A DNA stretch of 64,000 nt from Crocinitomicaceae bacterium (GTDB lineage: Bacteria > Bacteroidota > Bacteroidia > Flavobacteriales_D > Crocinitomicaceae), in contig JAHEMR010000003.1 of the NCBI GenBank assembly GCA_024643545.1, forward strand, positions 62,001 through 126,000, written 5' to 3'. The position numbers were made by a program, and so were the translations under genes. The notes beneath the pieces were generated by a model, which saw only the letters and a program-made list of their open reading frames with translations, did no database searches and had not been told where the DNA came from. Below are positions 1-8,307 of this stretch, piece by piece (the stretch's first letter is position 1; each line of letters starts with the position of its first letter).

Positions 1-280
<280 letters not shown>

Positions 281-417
281 TTAGTTTGTAATTGCTAAAT
301 AGCGACACGAATTTAGTGAATTTGAGGAAAATTTTGTTTTTTTGAGCGTATTTTTCGTTTTTATTTATTTCAAGAGGCAACCGACGTACCTTAGCGACGT
401 TTTAAAATTGTTGAAAA

Positions 418-990
418 TTGGAGAACCAGGATCATTTAAGAGGAATTGTGGAGGGATGCATCCGTGGCGAACGTCGTTCGCAGGAAGCGTTATTTAAGCA
501 ATTTTACGGAAAAATGATGGTGGTTTGTTTGCGATACATGACGGATCGCGACACCGCACAGGAGGTTCTTCAAGAGGCATTTTTAAAGGTCTTTGACAAA
601 TTGGAGGTTTTTGATTTCAAAGGTTCATTGGAAGGATGGATTCGTCGCATTGTAGCAAATACAGCGATCGACGCCCTTCGAAAAGCCAAACGAAATCCAT
701 TTCTGAGTGATCAAGATACCGACTTCAAACAAGCGGCGCGTGATGAGTTAGTGGAGCGAGAAGAATTAGATGTAATTGATTTAAAAGCTGAAATAGCGAT
801 GAATGCAATTGCAAAACTCTCTCCTGCTTACCGCACGGTGTTTAACCTATTTGTTTTGGAGGATTGTACACACAAAGAAATTGCTGAGCTACTAGGAATC
901 AGCGAAGGAACCTCAAAATCCAATTTGGCGAAGGCGAAAATGAACCTTCAACGCATATTAACTGAAAAATTTGTAAACATCGACAAATGA
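418..990 (+). CDS. ECF-type RNA polymerase sigma factor (sigma-70 family)
   Basis: A 190-residue extracytoplasmic-function sigma factor. Region 2 covers about residues 20-90, with the DxxDAxEVLQEAFLKVF-like block (DRDTAQEVLQEAFLKVF) followed by GWIRRIVANTAIDALRK. Region 4 (about 125-180) has the YRTVFNLFVLEDCTHKEIAELL helix-turn-helix and GISEGTSKSNLAKAK. The start is inferred as TTG at 418 because an in-frame stop lies at 412-414 and the first in-frame ATG falls inside region 2; GTG at 448 is a shorter option. The next gene overlaps by ATGA, so the two are probably translationally coupled, as is usual for an ECF sigma and its anti-sigma factor. The regulon cannot be told from the sequence. 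Confidence 0.9.
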   Translation: MENQDHLRGIVEGCIRGERRSQEALFKQFYGKMMVVCLRYMTDRDTAQEVLQEAFLKVFDKLEVFDFKGSLEGWIRRIVANTAIDALRKAKRNPFLSDQDTDFKQAARDELVEREELDVIDLKAEIAMNAIAKLSPAYRTVFNLFVLEDCTHKEIAELLGISEGTSKSNLAKAKMNLQRILTEKFVNIDK

Positions 991-2240
991 AAGATGGTTT
1001 AGAAAATAGCTTTAAAGAGGCCTTGAATAATTTCGAGCTTCCCTACGATGCGCAAGCATGGGAGTCCTTGAATAAAAAATTGAGCGCTAAAAAATGGTAT
1101 CAGGCAACACAGATCAAATGGTCTGCTGCTTTTATTATTGCTATTGGTATTGCTACCTATTTTATCCTGCCAACTTCGAATACGCACGCCCTAAAAGAAA
1201 CTGAGAATAAACCTTCCACAAAGGAAACGAATTCCCATATTTCTGTTAAAAACGATCAAACAATAAATTCCCCTTCTACGAAACAACATTTCGTTGATCA
1301 AACCACGAATTCAAAAGGGATTGATCCAGTAATAAGTACAGGATATACACCGCCAGTAGTTGTAACAGAACTTGTCCCTCATTCAATTCCCCTCAGTCTT
1401 GATCAAATGGAAGTACTTGGTTTGACAGACAAAGGAATTGATGAAAGCCTTCCTACACCACCTTACAACCGAAGTTTAGTCGAAATTGATTTCAAAAACA
1501 GATGTCAAGGAGAAACGTTACAGTTGGAAGAGAATAAAAACTATGAACGTCTGATTAACTATGCTGGAAAAGAATTTCATTACACTTACAACGAACCTAT
1601 TTCATTGAAATTATCAGAACCTGGTAAAGTCGTGTTATTGGCGAATTCTGGTCCCTATGGTCAATTTGAAGAATTTGGAAGTTTTGACATAAATCCATCA
1701 CCTGTATTGAGTATGAATACGGATAGAACAATTACCTACGAAGATGGACTTCCGAAAATTACATGTCAAGCGGAATCAAATGAATCCCAAATTTCTTGGC
1801 ATTCAACGTATGTGCTGAATAGTACTTCAGGGAAAAATGTAGAAGTATTTGCTTTTGATAAAGGTTATGCCATCGTTGAAGCCCAAGTAAAAGCAAGCAA
1901 CGGTTGCATCGCGAAAGAAAAAGAAATGATTCAAATTCCATCTGATTACAACTTATTGGCAGTGAATGCCTTTAATCCTCAGTCACAAGACAGCCGAAAC
2001 AGTACGTTTATGCCCTATGCATTGACCATTCGTCAAACGCCATTTAGGTTAATCGTTTTAGATCCGGATAATGGCGGAATTGTATTCGAAACGACGGACG
2101 CCAACAATGCGTGGGATGGAATTGACCGTCGAGATGGCAAACTCGTTCCTGGAAATAAAGCATACATTTGGAAGGTTGTGATTCAACGTCCAGTTCAAGG
2201 TGAGAAAGGCGAATACCGCGGGACAATTGTTCGAATGTAA
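987..2240 (+). CDS. Membrane-anchored putative anti-sigma partner with gliding-motility-type C-terminus
   Basis: A 417-residue protein encoded in an ATGA overlap with the ECF sigma gene. Residues 1-43 are soluble and cytoplasmic-looking (FKEALNNFELPYDAQAWESL), a length and acidic/aromatic pattern like short anti-sigma N-termini. A single membrane helix follows at about 45-61 (WSAAFIIAIGIATYFIL), then a long extracytoplasmic part. The last about 70 residues (FRLIVLDPDNGGIVFETTD...WDGIDRRDGKLVPGNKAYIWKV) resemble the CHU_C / gliding-motility-associated C-terminal domain of T9SS substrates. Seen: the topology and C-terminal motif. Inferred: that it holds the sigma factor at the membrane and senses an envelope or secretion signal. 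It has no clear zinc anti-sigma HxxxCxxC motif. Confidence 0.65.
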   Translation: MKDGLENSFKEALNNFELPYDAQAWESLNKKLSAKKWYQATQIKWSAAFIIAIGIATYFILPTSNTHALKETENKPSTKETNSHISVKNDQTINSPSTKQHFVDQTTNSKGIDPVISTGYTPPVVVTELVPHSIPLSLDQMEVLGLTDKGIDESLPTPPYNRSLVEIDFKNRCQGETLQLEENKNYERLINYAGKEFHYTYNEPISLKLSEPGKVVLLANSGPYGQFEEFGSFDINPSPVLSMNTDRTITYEDGLPKITCQAESNESQISWHSTYVLNSTSGKNVEVFAFDKGYAIVEAQVKASNGCIAKEKEMIQIPSDYNLLAVNAFNPQSQDSRNSTFMPYALTIRQTPFRLIVLDPDNGGIVFETTDANNAWDGIDRRDGKLVPGNKAYIWKVVIQRPVQGEKGEYRGTIVRM

Positions 2241-2290
2241 AAAAAACGTTTAAGTTCGGTTAGGGGGAGAAAATTCCCGTGGATTATCGT

Positions 2291-2298
2291 TATTTTTG
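2291..2298 (+). promoter_or_regulatory. Candidate -7 box (TATTTTTG) for mutL operon
   Basis: A perfect match to the Bacteroidota -7 consensus TAnnTTTG. It lies 86 bases before the annotated mutL start and 9 bases before a short upstream reading frame. No good -33 TTG was seen 19-21 bases upstream. Confidence 0.45.
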
Positions 2299-2307
2299 CA
2301 GGTAACG

Positions 2308-2394
2308 ATGCGAACAAAACACCAAAATCTTCAGGCCAATTTCTATTCTAGTATCGGGAATGATTCAAATCACTTCATCCCTACATGTCTATGA
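2308..2394 (+). CDS. Possible 28-codon leader peptide ahead of mutL
   Basis: An open frame ATG...TGA encoding 28 residues (begins MRTKHQNLQANF, ends FIPTCL). It starts 9 bases after the TATTTTTG box. Its TGA overlaps the second in-frame ATG of mutL (2391) as ATGA. This arrangement would allow translational coupling, and would make 2391 rather than 2385 the working mutL start. It may equally be a chance frame; no homologue is recognised and the peptide has no clear regulatory codon run. Confidence 0.25.
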   Translation: MRTKHQNLQANFYSSIGNDSNHFIPTCL

Positions 2395-4220
2395 GTATCA
2401 TTCAACTTCTTCCTGAACATATTGCGAATCAGATTGCTGCTGGTGAAGTAATTCAGCGTCCAGCTTCTGTTGTCAAAGAACTCATGGAAAATTCCATTGA
2501 CGCCGGAGCTGAATTCGTACAGCTACACATCAAAGATGCCGGTAAAACATTAATTCAAGTTGTAGATGACGGCGATGGAATGACACCAGAAGATGCCGTA
2601 AAATGTTTTCAGCGTCATGCAACAAGTAAATTGAAAAGTGCAGACGACTTGTTCCGGCTTCAAACAAAAGGATTTCGAGGAGAAGCATTGGCTTCCATTG
2701 CCTCGATCGCTCATGTCAGCATGCGTACAAGAAAAGGGGACTCTGAAACAGGTACGCACATTGAGGTCGAAGGAAATACCATCAAAACAAATGAGCAAAT
2801 TGTCTGTTCAAAAGGAACGATATTCGAAGTAAAAAACCTTTTTTACAATGTCCCAGCACGAAGAAATTTTTTAAAATCAGAAAGCATTGAGTTTGGACAC
2901 ATTCGCGATGAATTTGAACGTGTTGCATTGGCACATCCAGATATTAAATTCAGCTTACATCACAACGGACAGGAAATATACCAACTTCAATCGGGTGTTC
3001 TTCGCATGCGCGTTGCAAGCATTTTCGGTCGAAATAGCAATGAACGACTTGTTCCAATTGAAGAGGAAACAAACATCGTTTCCATCAAAGGATTCCTTGG
3101 TAAACCTGATGCAGCGAAAAAAACAAGAGGCGAACAGTTTTTCTTTGTAAACAACCGTTTTTTTAAAGATTCGTATTTTCATCACGCCATTGTCAAGGCA
3201 TTTGACGGCATGATTAGCGAAAAACACTATCCAAGTTATTGCATTTATTTGGATGTTGATCCTGCAAAGATTGATGTCAACATACATCCAACAAAGACAG
3301 AGATTAAGTTTGAAGAAGACCGTTTTATTTACTCGATTTTATTGAGTAGTGTGCGACAAGCCCTTGGAAAACACAATATATTCCCTACGCTTGATTTTGA
3401 GGCAGAAACGACATTTGACATTCCTAGTTCTTTTCGAAAAACAGAACCAGTAGAACCTCAAATCACCGTAGACCCTAGCTTTAATCCTTTTCAGACACAA
3501 AAATCTAGTGGCGGATCGACCGGAAATGGGTTCTCAAAAGCACTTAAAAATGAAGGTTTTGGACAGGCCATGCCAAGTCCAGCGGATTGGGAACAATTTT
3601 ATCACATAGAAGAAGAGTCCACGGACCAAGCCGTGATTTCTAACCAAACGATTGGTTTTCAAGAGGAACAAAACGTAGGAAATTATATGGTTCACGACCG
3701 ATATGTGTTCTCTCCAACGAAATCAGGACTTTTGGTTATTGATGTGAAACGTGCAAAATGGCGCATTCTTTATACCGAGCTTATTGGAAAATTCATTCAT
3801 CAAGCCTTGGAAAGCCAACAAATGCTGTTTCCGATCGAAAAAGAACTAACTAAAACGGAAATGGATTTATGGTTAAGCCATGAAAAGCTGCTCAATCAAT
3901 TGGGATTCCAATGTGAGTGTCAGCAAGAAACGCTTTTGATCCATGGAGCACCTGTGGTTCTTCCTGAAAATAGTATTGATACGTGCATCGATTCGTTGTT
4001 AGCGGATTTACAGGATCGTGACATTGACCAAGGTGATGTGGCCCACCATCTTGTTCGACGATTAACACAAAATGCCTCCAAAGACGCTGTTGTTCGACGT
4101 CCCGAAGAAGCGCAAGCACTGATTGAAACGCTTTTCCAATGCGAAGACCATGCCTTGGCTCCAAATGGAAAAAAAATCATGCATACGTTATTATTAACAG
4201 ATATTGCCTCAAACTTTTAA
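2385..4220 (+). CDS. mutL: DNA mismatch repair protein MutL
   Basis: MutL couples mismatch recognition by MutS to strand removal. The 611-residue product has the GHKL ATPase N-terminus: ENSIDAG at about 35-41, DDGDGM at 61-66, RHATSK at 77-82 and GFRGEAL at 96-102, then the transducer domain with VNNRFF and HPTKTEIKF. The C-terminal dimerisation domain begins near residue 430. In many MutL proteins this domain carries the endonuclease motif DQHA(x)2E(x)4E. Here the matching stretch is VIDVKRAKWRILYTEL (about 451-466), so the metal-binding acid/His residues are not present. ATG at 2385 or 2391 are both possible starts. It is followed at 2 bases by a rhomboid gene, starting a five-gene run. Confidence 0.96.
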   Translation: MSMSIIQLLPEHIANQIAAGEVIQRPASVVKELMENSIDAGAEFVQLHIKDAGKTLIQVVDDGDGMTPEDAVKCFQRHATSKLKSADDLFRLQTKGFRGEALASIASIAHVSMRTRKGDSETGTHIEVEGNTIKTNEQIVCSKGTIFEVKNLFYNVPARRNFLKSESIEFGHIRDEFERVALAHPDIKFSLHHNGQEIYQLQSGVLRMRVASIFGRNSNERLVPIEEETNIVSIKGFLGKPDAAKKTRGEQFFFVNNRFFKDSYFHHAIVKAFDGMISEKHYPSYCIYLDVDPAKIDVNIHPTKTEIKFEEDRFIYSILLSSVRQALGKHNIFPTLDFEAETTFDIPSSFRKTEPVEPQITVDPSFNPFQTQKSSGGSTGNGFSKALKNEGFGQAMPSPADWEQFYHIEEESTDQAVISNQTIGFQEEQNVGNYMVHDRYVFSPTKSGLLVIDVKRAKWRILYTELIGKFIHQALESQQMLFPIEKELTKTEMDLWLSHEKLLNQLGFQCECQQETLLIHGAPVVLPENSIDTCIDSLLADLQDRDIDQGDVAHHLVRRLTQNASKDAVVRRPEEAQALIETLFQCEDHALAPNGKKIMHTLLLTDIASNF

Positions 4221-4222
4221 TC

Positions 4223-4957
4223 ATGTTTAATCAACTGCCTCAAGTTACCAAGAACATTATTTTGTTGAATATCATGTTCTTTTTAGCAACCTTCGTTCTA
4301 CAGACGCAAGGTATAGATTTGACCGCTTCACTGGGTGCACACGTTGTCAATACACCGTTATTTAAACCGTATCAAATTGTTACGCATTTTTTCATGCATG
4401 GAGGATTTTTTCACATCCTATTTAACATGTATTTGTTTGCCATACTTGGCGCTTACCTAGAACACATTTGGGGTCCAAAAAGGTTTTTCGTGTTCTACAT
4501 TGCTACCGCGCTCGGAGCCTTTGCACTTTATAACATCACGGGAGTAATTGAGGCGATGAACTTGAAAGCAATGATCCTTGAACAAGGATTTAGTTTAACA
4601 GAAATAAATAACCTCATTATCAACAATGACCGAGACGCATTAATTGCTACGCATAGTTCTGCCGTTTTTGCCTATGCCCAACAATCCTTCACCCCAATGG
4701 TTGGTGCATCAGGTGCTATTTTTGGTGTCATGGCTGCTTTTGCGATTCTCTTCCCAAATACCGAATTCAGGTTGTACTTTGCGATACCCGTGAAAGCGAA
4801 GTACTTTGTTGCCGCGTATTTTTTAATTGAAGTCTATCTTTCATTTCAAAACAATGCGAATGATAGCACCGCGCATTTAGCACACGTAGGTGGCGCCATT
4901 GTTGGAGCGATCATCGTTTTATTTTGGCGAAAAGCTGACCGATCAAACTTTTGGTAA
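4223..4957 (+). CDS. Rhomboid family intramembrane serine protease (1)
   Basis: A 244-residue polytopic membrane protein of the rhomboid family, which cleaves substrates within the membrane. The catalytic serine is in GASGAIFG (Ser163) and the catalytic histidine in AHLAHVGG (His221). The loop-1 region shows MHGGFFHILFNMYLFAILG with the HxxxN-type pattern. The ATG at 4223 was chosen because the longer open frame would extend back into mutL. It is directly followed by a second rhomboid gene with no intergenic base, so the two are co-transcribed. It also has an insertion between membrane helices (about residues 115-150). The substrate is unknown. Confidence 0.9.
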   Translation: MFNQLPQVTKNIILLNIMFFLATFVLQTQGIDLTASLGAHVVNTPLFKPYQIVTHFFMHGGFFHILFNMYLFAILGAYLEHIWGPKRFFVFYIATALGAFALYNITGVIEAMNLKAMILEQGFSLTEINNLIINNDRDALIATHSSAVFAYAQQSFTPMVGASGAIFGVMAAFAILFPNTEFRLYFAIPVKAKYFVAAYFLIEVYLSFQNNANDSTAHLAHVGGAIVGAIIVLFWRKADRSNFW

Positions 4958-5851
4958 ATGCAAGGAAGAAATTTCATCGAAGAACTGAAGTACCAGTTAC
5001 GTGCTGGAACAATGACCAATCGTTTGATCATTGTAAACGTGTGCGTTTTCTTAGCGATTTTACTGCTTAAAAAGAGTTTACTGCTCTTTAATATTGACCC
5101 ATTGATCAGTGATGAATGGATCCATCAGTTATTAGACCTGAATAGCTACATTCCTGCATTTATCCGAGCTCCATGGGGACTTATTACAAGTATTTTCACC
5201 CACGAGCAATTTGGACACCTCTTGTTTAACATGTTGTTCCTTTATTTTTCCGGAAGATTCTTCGAGCAATATTTCAGTCGCAAAAAACTTTGGCTAACGT
5301 ATATATTTGGCGGAATTGCTGGCGGAATCCTTGAATTGTTGGCAAATAACTTATTTCCAGCACTACAAGGGACTAATGTGGTGATTTTGGGAGCGTCAGG
5401 CTCCATCATGGCAATTTTCACTGCATTGGCTTTTTATCAGCCAAATCTTCAAGTCAGTCTATTCGGTGTATTTCCGATTCGCATTTATTTTTTAGCCTTG
5501 TTTTTCTTGTTTAAGGATTTAATTAACATCGGAACGGATGATCAAATTGCGCACTTCGCTCATTTAGGCGGAGCTATTTTCGGCTTGCTTTCCATACAAA
5601 ACCTCCATTCCTCCAAGAATATTTTGACTCGGTTGGAAGGATTTTTCTCACGCATTTTTGCATTTTTCAAACCAAAGAAAAAAGTGAAACCTACTAAAAC
5701 TCGTTTTAAAACGGACGAGGAATTTAACCATGAAAAACACCTGAAACAAGTTAAAATGGATCAAATTCTGGACAAAATATCAAAATCAGGTTACGATTCT
5801 TTAACAAAAGCGGAAAAAGAGTTCTTGTTTAATCAAAGTAAAAATGGTTAG
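4958..5851 (+). CDS. Rhomboid family intramembrane serine protease (2), with C-terminal extension
   Basis: A 297-residue second rhomboid. The HEQFGHLLFNMLFLYFSG segment precedes the catalytic motif GASGSIMA (Ser147), and the catalytic histidine is in FAHLGGAIFG (His202). After the last membrane helix there is a basic cytoplasmic tail, then a small helical C-terminal domain (about 255-297; KMDQILDKISKSGYDSLT...EKEFL) of the type found at the end of Bacteroidota rhomboids (DUF6576-like). The start codon follows immediately on the TAA of the first rhomboid. Whether the pair act together or on different targets cannot be seen. Confidence 0.9.
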   Translation: MQGRNFIEELKYQLRAGTMTNRLIIVNVCVFLAILLLKKSLLLFNIDPLISDEWIHQLLDLNSYIPAFIRAPWGLITSIFTHEQFGHLLFNMLFLYFSGRFFEQYFSRKKLWLTYIFGGIAGGILELLANNLFPALQGTNVVILGASGSIMAIFTALAFYQPNLQVSLFGVFPIRIYFLALFFLFKDLINIGTDDQIAHFAHLGGAIFGLLSIQNLHSSKNILTRLEGFFSRIFAFFKPKKKVKPTKTRFKTDEEFNHEKHLKQVKMDQILDKISKSGYDSLTKAEKEFLFNQSKNG

Positions 5852-6962
5852 GACAATGAAACGCATATTTCGCTTTTCTTCCATTATCAAAGTATTCAGC
5901 ATAATCTGTTTCGGTGCAATGTTGTTGTGTTATTTAGCACCATTTATTCACCCGGAAACCTTAGGAATCCTTCCGTTTTTCGGTCTAATGTATCCAGTTC
6001 TTTTAGGATTGAATTTATTATTATTGCTGATTTGGGGAATTGCCAAATCAAAATGGGCAATCTACACACTTGTCGTTTTAGGATTAGGCGGGAAAATGCA
6101 CTTCCGTAGTTTGGCTTTTTCGGGAAATCAAGATGCCGATCCATCCGGAATGAAAGTCCTCACCTATAATGTTCGTTTATTCGATCTCTTTAATCCTTCC
6201 TTTACGAAATCCATTGAAACCAGAAATAAAATATTCGCTTACATCCGAAAAACCAATCCTGATGTATTGTGTTTACAAGAATATTACCGTCAAGATAAAC
6301 CGACAAACTTTGAGGTAATTGATTCCTTATTTTCAATAATGGGCAATCGAAACTACCATGAACGAAGTGCCCATAAACACAGTACGCGTCAAAATTATGG
6401 CATTGCTATGTTCTCTAAATTCCCCATTATCTCAAAAGGAGATGTGATGTTTGAATCCCAAGGGAGCAATGATTTTAACTACTGCATTTACGCAGACATT
6501 ATTAAGCAACAAGATACTTTTCGAGTGTATAACGTCCATTTACAATCGATTCGACTCAACACGGATCCAACGATTGAAGCACCAACGGATGAAGAAACTA
6601 TTGCGGGAGAACGACTTCTCAGAAATGTCTATTCAAAATTGCGTCTTGCCTACTTAAAACGTGCTGAACAGTCGAGACGTGTCGTTGAACACATCAAAAC
6701 TTCTCCCTATCCAGTAATCGTTTGTGGAGATTTCAATGACACACCAATGTCTTACACGTACAATCAATTTAATCGCTTTCTAATGGATGCATTCCGTCAG
6801 ACAAGCAATGGTATAGGCTCTACGTATATCGGAAGACTTCCAGCAGGAAGAATTGACTACCTGTTTTATGATCAAAGATTAAGAACGAGTGGATTCAAGA
6901 TTCAAAAAGAAGAATTGAGTGACCACAGAGCTTTAGTGTGTACTTTTTCCCGCGTAAAATGA
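5844..6962 (+). CDS. Endonuclease/exonuclease/phosphatase-fold membrane protein
   Basis: Residues 1-90 hold two or three membrane helices. From about residue 100 there is an endonuclease/exonuclease/phosphatase (EEP) domain: LTYNVRLFDLF, NPDVLCLQEYYR (metal-binding Glu), YGIAMFSKFPI, YNVHLQS, VIVCGDFNDTPMS (GDFN), GRIDYLFYD and SDHRALVCTF (catalytic SDH). All key residues are present, so it should be an active metal-dependent hydrolase facing the periplasm or membrane. The substrate may be a phospholipid, phosphodiester or nucleic acid and is not determined by the sequence. The start is ATG 5844 (8-base overlap with the rhomboid) or ATG 5856. It overlaps the following amidotransferase by ATGA. 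Confidence 0.85.
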   Translation: MVRTMKRIFRFSSIIKVFSIICFGAMLLCYLAPFIHPETLGILPFFGLMYPVLLGLNLLLLLIWGIAKSKWAIYTLVVLGLGGKMHFRSLAFSGNQDADPSGMKVLTYNVRLFDLFNPSFTKSIETRNKIFAYIRKTNPDVLCLQEYYRQDKPTNFEVIDSLFSIMGNRNYHERSAHKHSTRQNYGIAMFSKFPIISKGDVMFESQGSNDFNYCIYADIIKQQDTFRVYNVHLQSIRLNTDPTIEAPTDEETIAGERLLRNVYSKLRLAYLKRAEQSRRVVEHIKTSPYPVIVCGDFNDTPMSYTYNQFNRFLMDAFRQTSNGIGSTYIGRLPAGRIDYLFYDQRLRTSGFKIQKEELSDHRALVCTFSRVK

Positions 6963-7516
6963 TGTTAATTGTCGATTGTGGTAGTTCCAAAACCCCTCAA
7001 ATTGTCTCAGCCTTTGAGGAGTTCTGTGATACCCAATGCATTGGATTCCATGACTTAAGCGAAGAATTGGCAAACGAATCGATTGGAATCGTTTTTTCCG
7101 GAGCACCGTTGTTAATTACAGATATTGATATGTCAAGGTACATTGAACATGTTCATTGGCTAAAAACGTATCAAAAGCCGATTTTGGGTATTTGTTTTGG
7201 TCATCAATTAATTGGTTTGCTTTACGGTGCGAAAGGAGCAAAAATGAAGGAGGACCGCGATTGGCAAGAAATTGAAATCATCGAAGAATCTCCTTTATTC
7301 AATAGACTTCCCGATTGTTTTGAAATGATGGAAGATCACTGTGAACACATTACGATTCCACCTGAATTCAGGTTAATGGCTGCGTCAGATGCTTGTATTA
7401 ATGAGTGCATGCAGCATGAGACCAAAAATATTTTTGGTGTACAATTTCACCCTGAAGTATCTGGTAATTACGGGAATATCTTACTTGAAAACTTTTACTT
7501 TATTTGTGAGAAATAG
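6959..7516 (+). CDS. Stand-alone class I glutamine amidotransferase (GuaA glutaminase-like)
   Basis: A 185-residue class I GATase that hydrolyses glutamine to ammonia. The nucleophile elbow is GICFGHQLIG (Cys79), and the His/Glu pair is in GVQFHPEVSG near the C-terminus. The sequence most resembles the glutaminase half of GMP synthetase or anthranilate-type amidotransferases, but no synthetase domain is fused or adjacent. The ATG at 6959 overlaps the stop of the EEP gene (ATGA); a GTG at 6938 would overlap more. It ends 1 base before the convergent stop of the FNR-like regulator. The acceptor enzyme is unknown. Confidence 0.82.
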   Translation: MMLIVDCGSSKTPQIVSAFEEFCDTQCIGFHDLSEELANESIGIVFSGAPLLITDIDMSRYIEHVHWLKTYQKPILGICFGHQLIGLLYGAKGAKMKEDRDWQEIEIIEESPLFNRLPDCFEMMEDHCEHITIPPEFRLMAASDACINECMQHETKNIFGVQFHPEVSGNYGNILLENFYFICEK

Positions 7517-7517
7517 A

Positions 7518-8207
7518 TTATTTCCCTGCGATTGAAAACAACTTCTCTTTGTTCAATACACTGATTTTTCGGGTATGAACTTCAATGATGCCTTCTTCTT
7601 TAAAATCTTTCAAAAGTCGAATGAGGGTCTCTGTAGCTGTTCCAACAAAATTTGCCAAATCTTCACGTGACAAATTAATGGGTTCTTTATCATAAATTTC
7701 CAAAAGGATGATCATTGTAAAAGCCAAGCGCTCACGAACTGATTTTTGGGCCATGTTTGTAATGAAATCAGCCCGGTCGGACAACTCTTTTGAAAGTTCT
7801 TTGATAATTCCGTTTCGCAAAACTGGATTGGAATCCATCATATTCAGGAAATCATCCTTGCTAATAAAACAGATGTTACTTTCCTCCAATGTTTCAGCGG
7901 CGACGCGGTATGGTGTTTCACTAAACATGGATCTGAATCCAACCATTTCACCAGCCTTTGCAATGTGAATGATTTGTTCCTTTCCTTCATCTCCACGCTG
8001 AAAGACTTTCACCATTCCTTCATTGATGCAAAAAACACCACGAGGAAAAGAACCCTCTAAAAACAGGGATTGGTGCTTTTTATAATAGTTACATGCCTTG
8101 TGCGCATTTACATGCTCCATCTCTTCGTTACACAAAGATCCCAGAAGTGAATTTTTTCTTCCAACACATGTGGAACAAGTAATATGTTTGTGTGATTTTT
8201 CGAGCAT
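7518..8207 (-). CDS. Crp/Fnr family transcription regulator with N-terminal cysteine cluster
   Basis: A 229-residue regulator. The cyclic-nucleotide-binding-like beta-roll spans about 45-150 (GMVKVFQRG, GEMVGFRSMFSETPYRVAAETLE). The C-terminal winged helix contains LSREDLANFVGTATETLIRLL (about 180-200). Cysteines at 11, 14, 26 and 39, plus Cys60, lie in or near the N-terminal extension, reminiscent of the Fe-S ligands of FNR, although the spacing differs from E. coli FNR. It lies divergent to hemN and the cco oxidase genes, the classic targets of FNR/FixK-type oxygen regulators. The inferred role is oxygen or redox control of that operon. The start ATG 8205-8207 lies 19 bases after a TACATTTG box. 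Confidence 0.88.
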   Translation of the reverse strand: MLEKSHKHITCSTCVGRKNSLLGSLCNEEMEHVNAHKACNYYKKHQSLFLEGSFPRGVFCINEGMVKVFQRGDEGKEQIIHIAKAGEMVGFRSMFSETPYRVAAETLEESNICFISKDDFLNMMDSNPVLRNGIIKELSKELSDRADFITNMAQKSVRERLAFTMIILLEIYDKEPINLSREDLANFVGTATETLIRLLKDFKEEGIIEVHTRKISVLNKEKLFSIAGK

Positions 8208-8226
8208 TTACTTGGATTTGGTCTAT

Positions 8227-8234
8227 CAAATGTA
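8227..8234 (-). promoter_or_regulatory. Candidate -7 box (TACATTTG) for the FNR-like regulator gene
   Basis: On the minus strand this reads TACATTTG, a full match to TAnnTTTG, 19 bases before the regulator's ATG. Right beside it, 8235-8247 (CGGATTTAAACCG) is an imperfect palindrome (10 of 13 positions) that could be an operator in the divergent region. Confidence 0.5.
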
Positions 8235-8295
8235 CGGATTTAAACCGATTTTTTGAAATATGATGAAGGTCATTTTTTCAACAATTTACAGCCTT

Positions 8296-8303
8296 TACTT
8301 TTG
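8296..8303 (+). promoter_or_regulatory. Candidate -7 box (TACTTTTG) for hemN-cco operon
   Basis: TACTTTTG matches TAnnTTTG and ends only 4 bases before the hemN ATG at 8308. With the normal distance from box to transcription start, the mRNA would begin at or next to the A of the ATG (leaderless). It also argues against the longer upstream start at 8260. Confidence 0.55.
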
Positions 8304-8307
8304 TCCT

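Noticed and set aside
2262..2278. Hairpin GGGAGAAAATTCCC after the anti-sigma-like gene as terminator
   Set aside because: Only about 4-5 bp of stem and no T-run after it.
8260..8307. Longer hemN start at ATG 8260
   Set aside because: The extra 16 residues do not match HemN proteins and span the -7 box TACTTTTG.
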